From a virus: DNA of 20,081 bases. Position 1 is the stretch's first letter. Each line of letters opens with the position of its first letter. Below are positions 19,016-20,081 of the stretch, one piece after another. The notes under the pieces were generated by a model. It made no database searches, was not told the origin of the DNA, and was given only the letters and a program-made list of their open reading frames with translations. Where the stretch lies: positions 1 through 20,081 of the IMG/VR virus record IMGVR_UViG_3300045936_000177; one strand, 5' to 3'. The position numbers were made by a program, and so were the translations under genes.

Positions 19016-20081
19016 GCTATAGAGGGCGGTGTGTAATCGCCGCTCGCCGCCACCGTGGTCAAGGTCGCGCCCGTCCGGTCTCTGACTCCGACGCCGAAGC
19101 GGTAGCGGAGGTACGCGGCGTCCAGCGGAAAGAGCGAGCGGAACCGCAGTTCAACGCCGCGTCCAAAGCGCGGCGAGTACCGCCAGGCGAGTGCATTGCG
19201 CGCGTCGAAGTTGCCGTAGGTCTTGAAGATGGCGAAATTGGCCGAGGAGCCGAGCTCCAAGAGCGAGTGCCAGACCCGGACGTCGGCCGAGCCGTCGCCG
19301 GCGTTGTAGACGCCGAGGTAGCGGGTGCGATCCACCTGGGCCACCGCATCGCCTTGGGCCGGCACGATCAAGGCGGAGCCGGAGGGTGTGAACCCGGCGA
19401 GCGCCGCGATGGCGGCGACCTCCGCCGCGCTGCCGATGAGGTCGAACGGCCCTGGATGCCAGCGCTGGAGGCGGGCCACCTGGGTCGCGATCGTCGCCGC
19501 CCGGTTGGCAGTGGTGTCGCGGAAGTAGTGGGTGTAGCCGCCCGGCAGCGCCGTGCCGTCGGGGTAGGTGCCGGAGAACGCGTTATCACCGCTGCCGCTG
19601 CCGGCAAAGCCCGGCGAGAGCGCCGTCGTCTTGCGATCGACGTACCACTCGGCGTCGTCCGTCAGGCGCCGCAGCACCATCAGCCGGCCACCGCGGACGA
19701 ACGTCGCCAGCATGTTGTCGGTCTGCCGTAACACTTCCGCCTCGGTCGCGTCCTCCTCCAGCCAGGTCTCGGTAAACCCGAGCGCCTTCTGGTACCGCCG
19801 GAACGGCAGCATGTGGGCGCGCTTCTCGGAGAACTCGGGCCGGGCGAGACCGTACTCGGTCTCCTCTTCGAGGTCGAAAGCGGTCGGGGTGTTGCCGTCG
19901 ACGGTTGGCTCGGTCGTGAAGCTGACGAGGGCGGCGACGAGCGGGTCGGCCACCTGGGCAACCGCGTTGAGCCGGGAGTCGATCGACTCGAGCGCCGATT
20001 GGAAACTCATCCCGCGCGCATTTTCGAGGGTACGCACGTAGTTGGCATCGATGTTGGCCGGGGAGTCGATCAGGGTCGTGG
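19012..20081 (-). CDS. Major capsid protein, HK97-fold (partial, 5' end outside window)
   Basis: Frame open from the right edge, so GTG20037 is internal (TLIDSPANIDANYVRTLENA precedes it). About 356 residues are visible. Pattern of an HK97-like major capsid protein: helical start, EETEYGLARPEFSEKRAHML then LPFRRYQKALGFTETWLEE resembling an E-loop to spine-helix region, a long spine helix (EAEVLRQTDNMLATFVRGGR), a glycine-rich loop, the domain with PFDLIGSAAEVAAIAALAGF and ALIVPAQGDAVAQVDRTRYL (P- and A-domain style), and a beta C-terminus (RVWHSLLELGSSANFAIFKT, AWRYSPRFGRGVELRFRSLF). The last codons (GAT, ACA, TCT ATA GCT) are less GC-ending than the body of the gene, a hint of recoding next to HNH3. 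Confidence 0.82.
   Translation of the reverse strand, partial: TTLIDSPANIDANYVRTLENARGMSFQSALESIDSRLNAVAQVADPLVAALVSFTTEPTVDGNTPTAFDLEEETEYGLARPEFSEKRAHMLPFRRYQKALGFTETWLEEDATEAEVLRQTDNMLATFVRGGRLMVLRRLTDDAEWYVDRKTTALSPGFAGSGSGDNAFSGTYPDGTALPGGYTHYFRDTTANRAATIATQVARLQRWHPGPFDLIGSAAEVAAIAALAGFTPSGSALIVPAQGDAVAQVDRTRYLGVYNAGDGSADVRVWHSLLELGSSANFAIFKTYGNFDARNALAWRYSPRFGRGVELRFRSLFPLDAAYLRYRFGVGVRDRTGATLTTVAASGDYTPPSIA

Noticed and set aside
1-20081. CRISPR array, tRNA or rRNA gene, insertion sequence, integrase/att site, reverse transcriptase (diversity-generating) system
   Set aside because: None seen: no spaced direct repeats, no cloverleaf recognised, no transposase, integrase or reverse transcriptase motifs in any frame. 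Repeats found are in-frame protein repeats of the tape measure.

Overview
This window is the head-to-lysis half of the late (virion morphogenesis) operon of a tailed, siphovirus-like phage or prophage. It is GC-rich, with a strong G/C preference at third codon positions. The structural genes all lie on the minus strand and read right to left in canonical lambda/HK97 order. The host is probably a Chloroflexota bacterium, perhaps of the Thermomicrobia. That rests only on low-complexity T/P/A/S/V linkers in two secreted or anchored proteins and on the base composition, so it is weak.

Minus-strand layout from the right edge: major capsid protein (5' end outside the window), head-tail connector, small acidic protein, head-closure-like protein, HK97-gp10-like neck protein, small acidic protein, tail terminator-like protein, an unrecognised 234-aa protein, a small Cys/His protein, major tail protein, tail assembly chaperone with a +1-frame extension, 1537-aa tape measure protein, 883-aa Ig/Fn3-rich tail tip protein, hub-like tail protein, and a further tail protein. 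The lysis module follows: a frame-split membrane/coiled-coil protein, a two-TM holin-sized protein, two more membrane or secreted proteins, and a glucosaminidase-type endolysin that runs off the left edge. Genes are tightly packed, often with stop/start overlaps (ATGA, TGATG, GTGA). No minus-strand promoter was recognised, so transcription probably enters from the right.

Five genes sit on the plus strand, each at a junction between minus-strand genes and each with its own -10-like promoter and ribosome binding site. Three encode HNH endonucleases (681-1217, 13963-14631, 18263-19015). Two encode non-nuclease cargo: an unrecognised 125-aa protein (4559-4936) and a secreted or anchored 207-aa protein (7645-8268).

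The most striking observation is that at least two of the HNH genes lie between a dead relic of a neighbouring gene's end and a synonymously recoded working copy of that same end. The relic endolysin start (1218-1271) matches the working start at position 600, and the relic tail-protein end (13873-13893) matches the working end at 14637. This suggests a free-standing homing element that brings a replacement gene terminus, so it can invade essential late genes without killing them. The two cargo genes occupy broken stop/start couplings of the same kind. Two HNH genes also share a promoter/leader layout, including an 11-nt identical sequence and a hairpin that reads as a terminator on the opposite strand.
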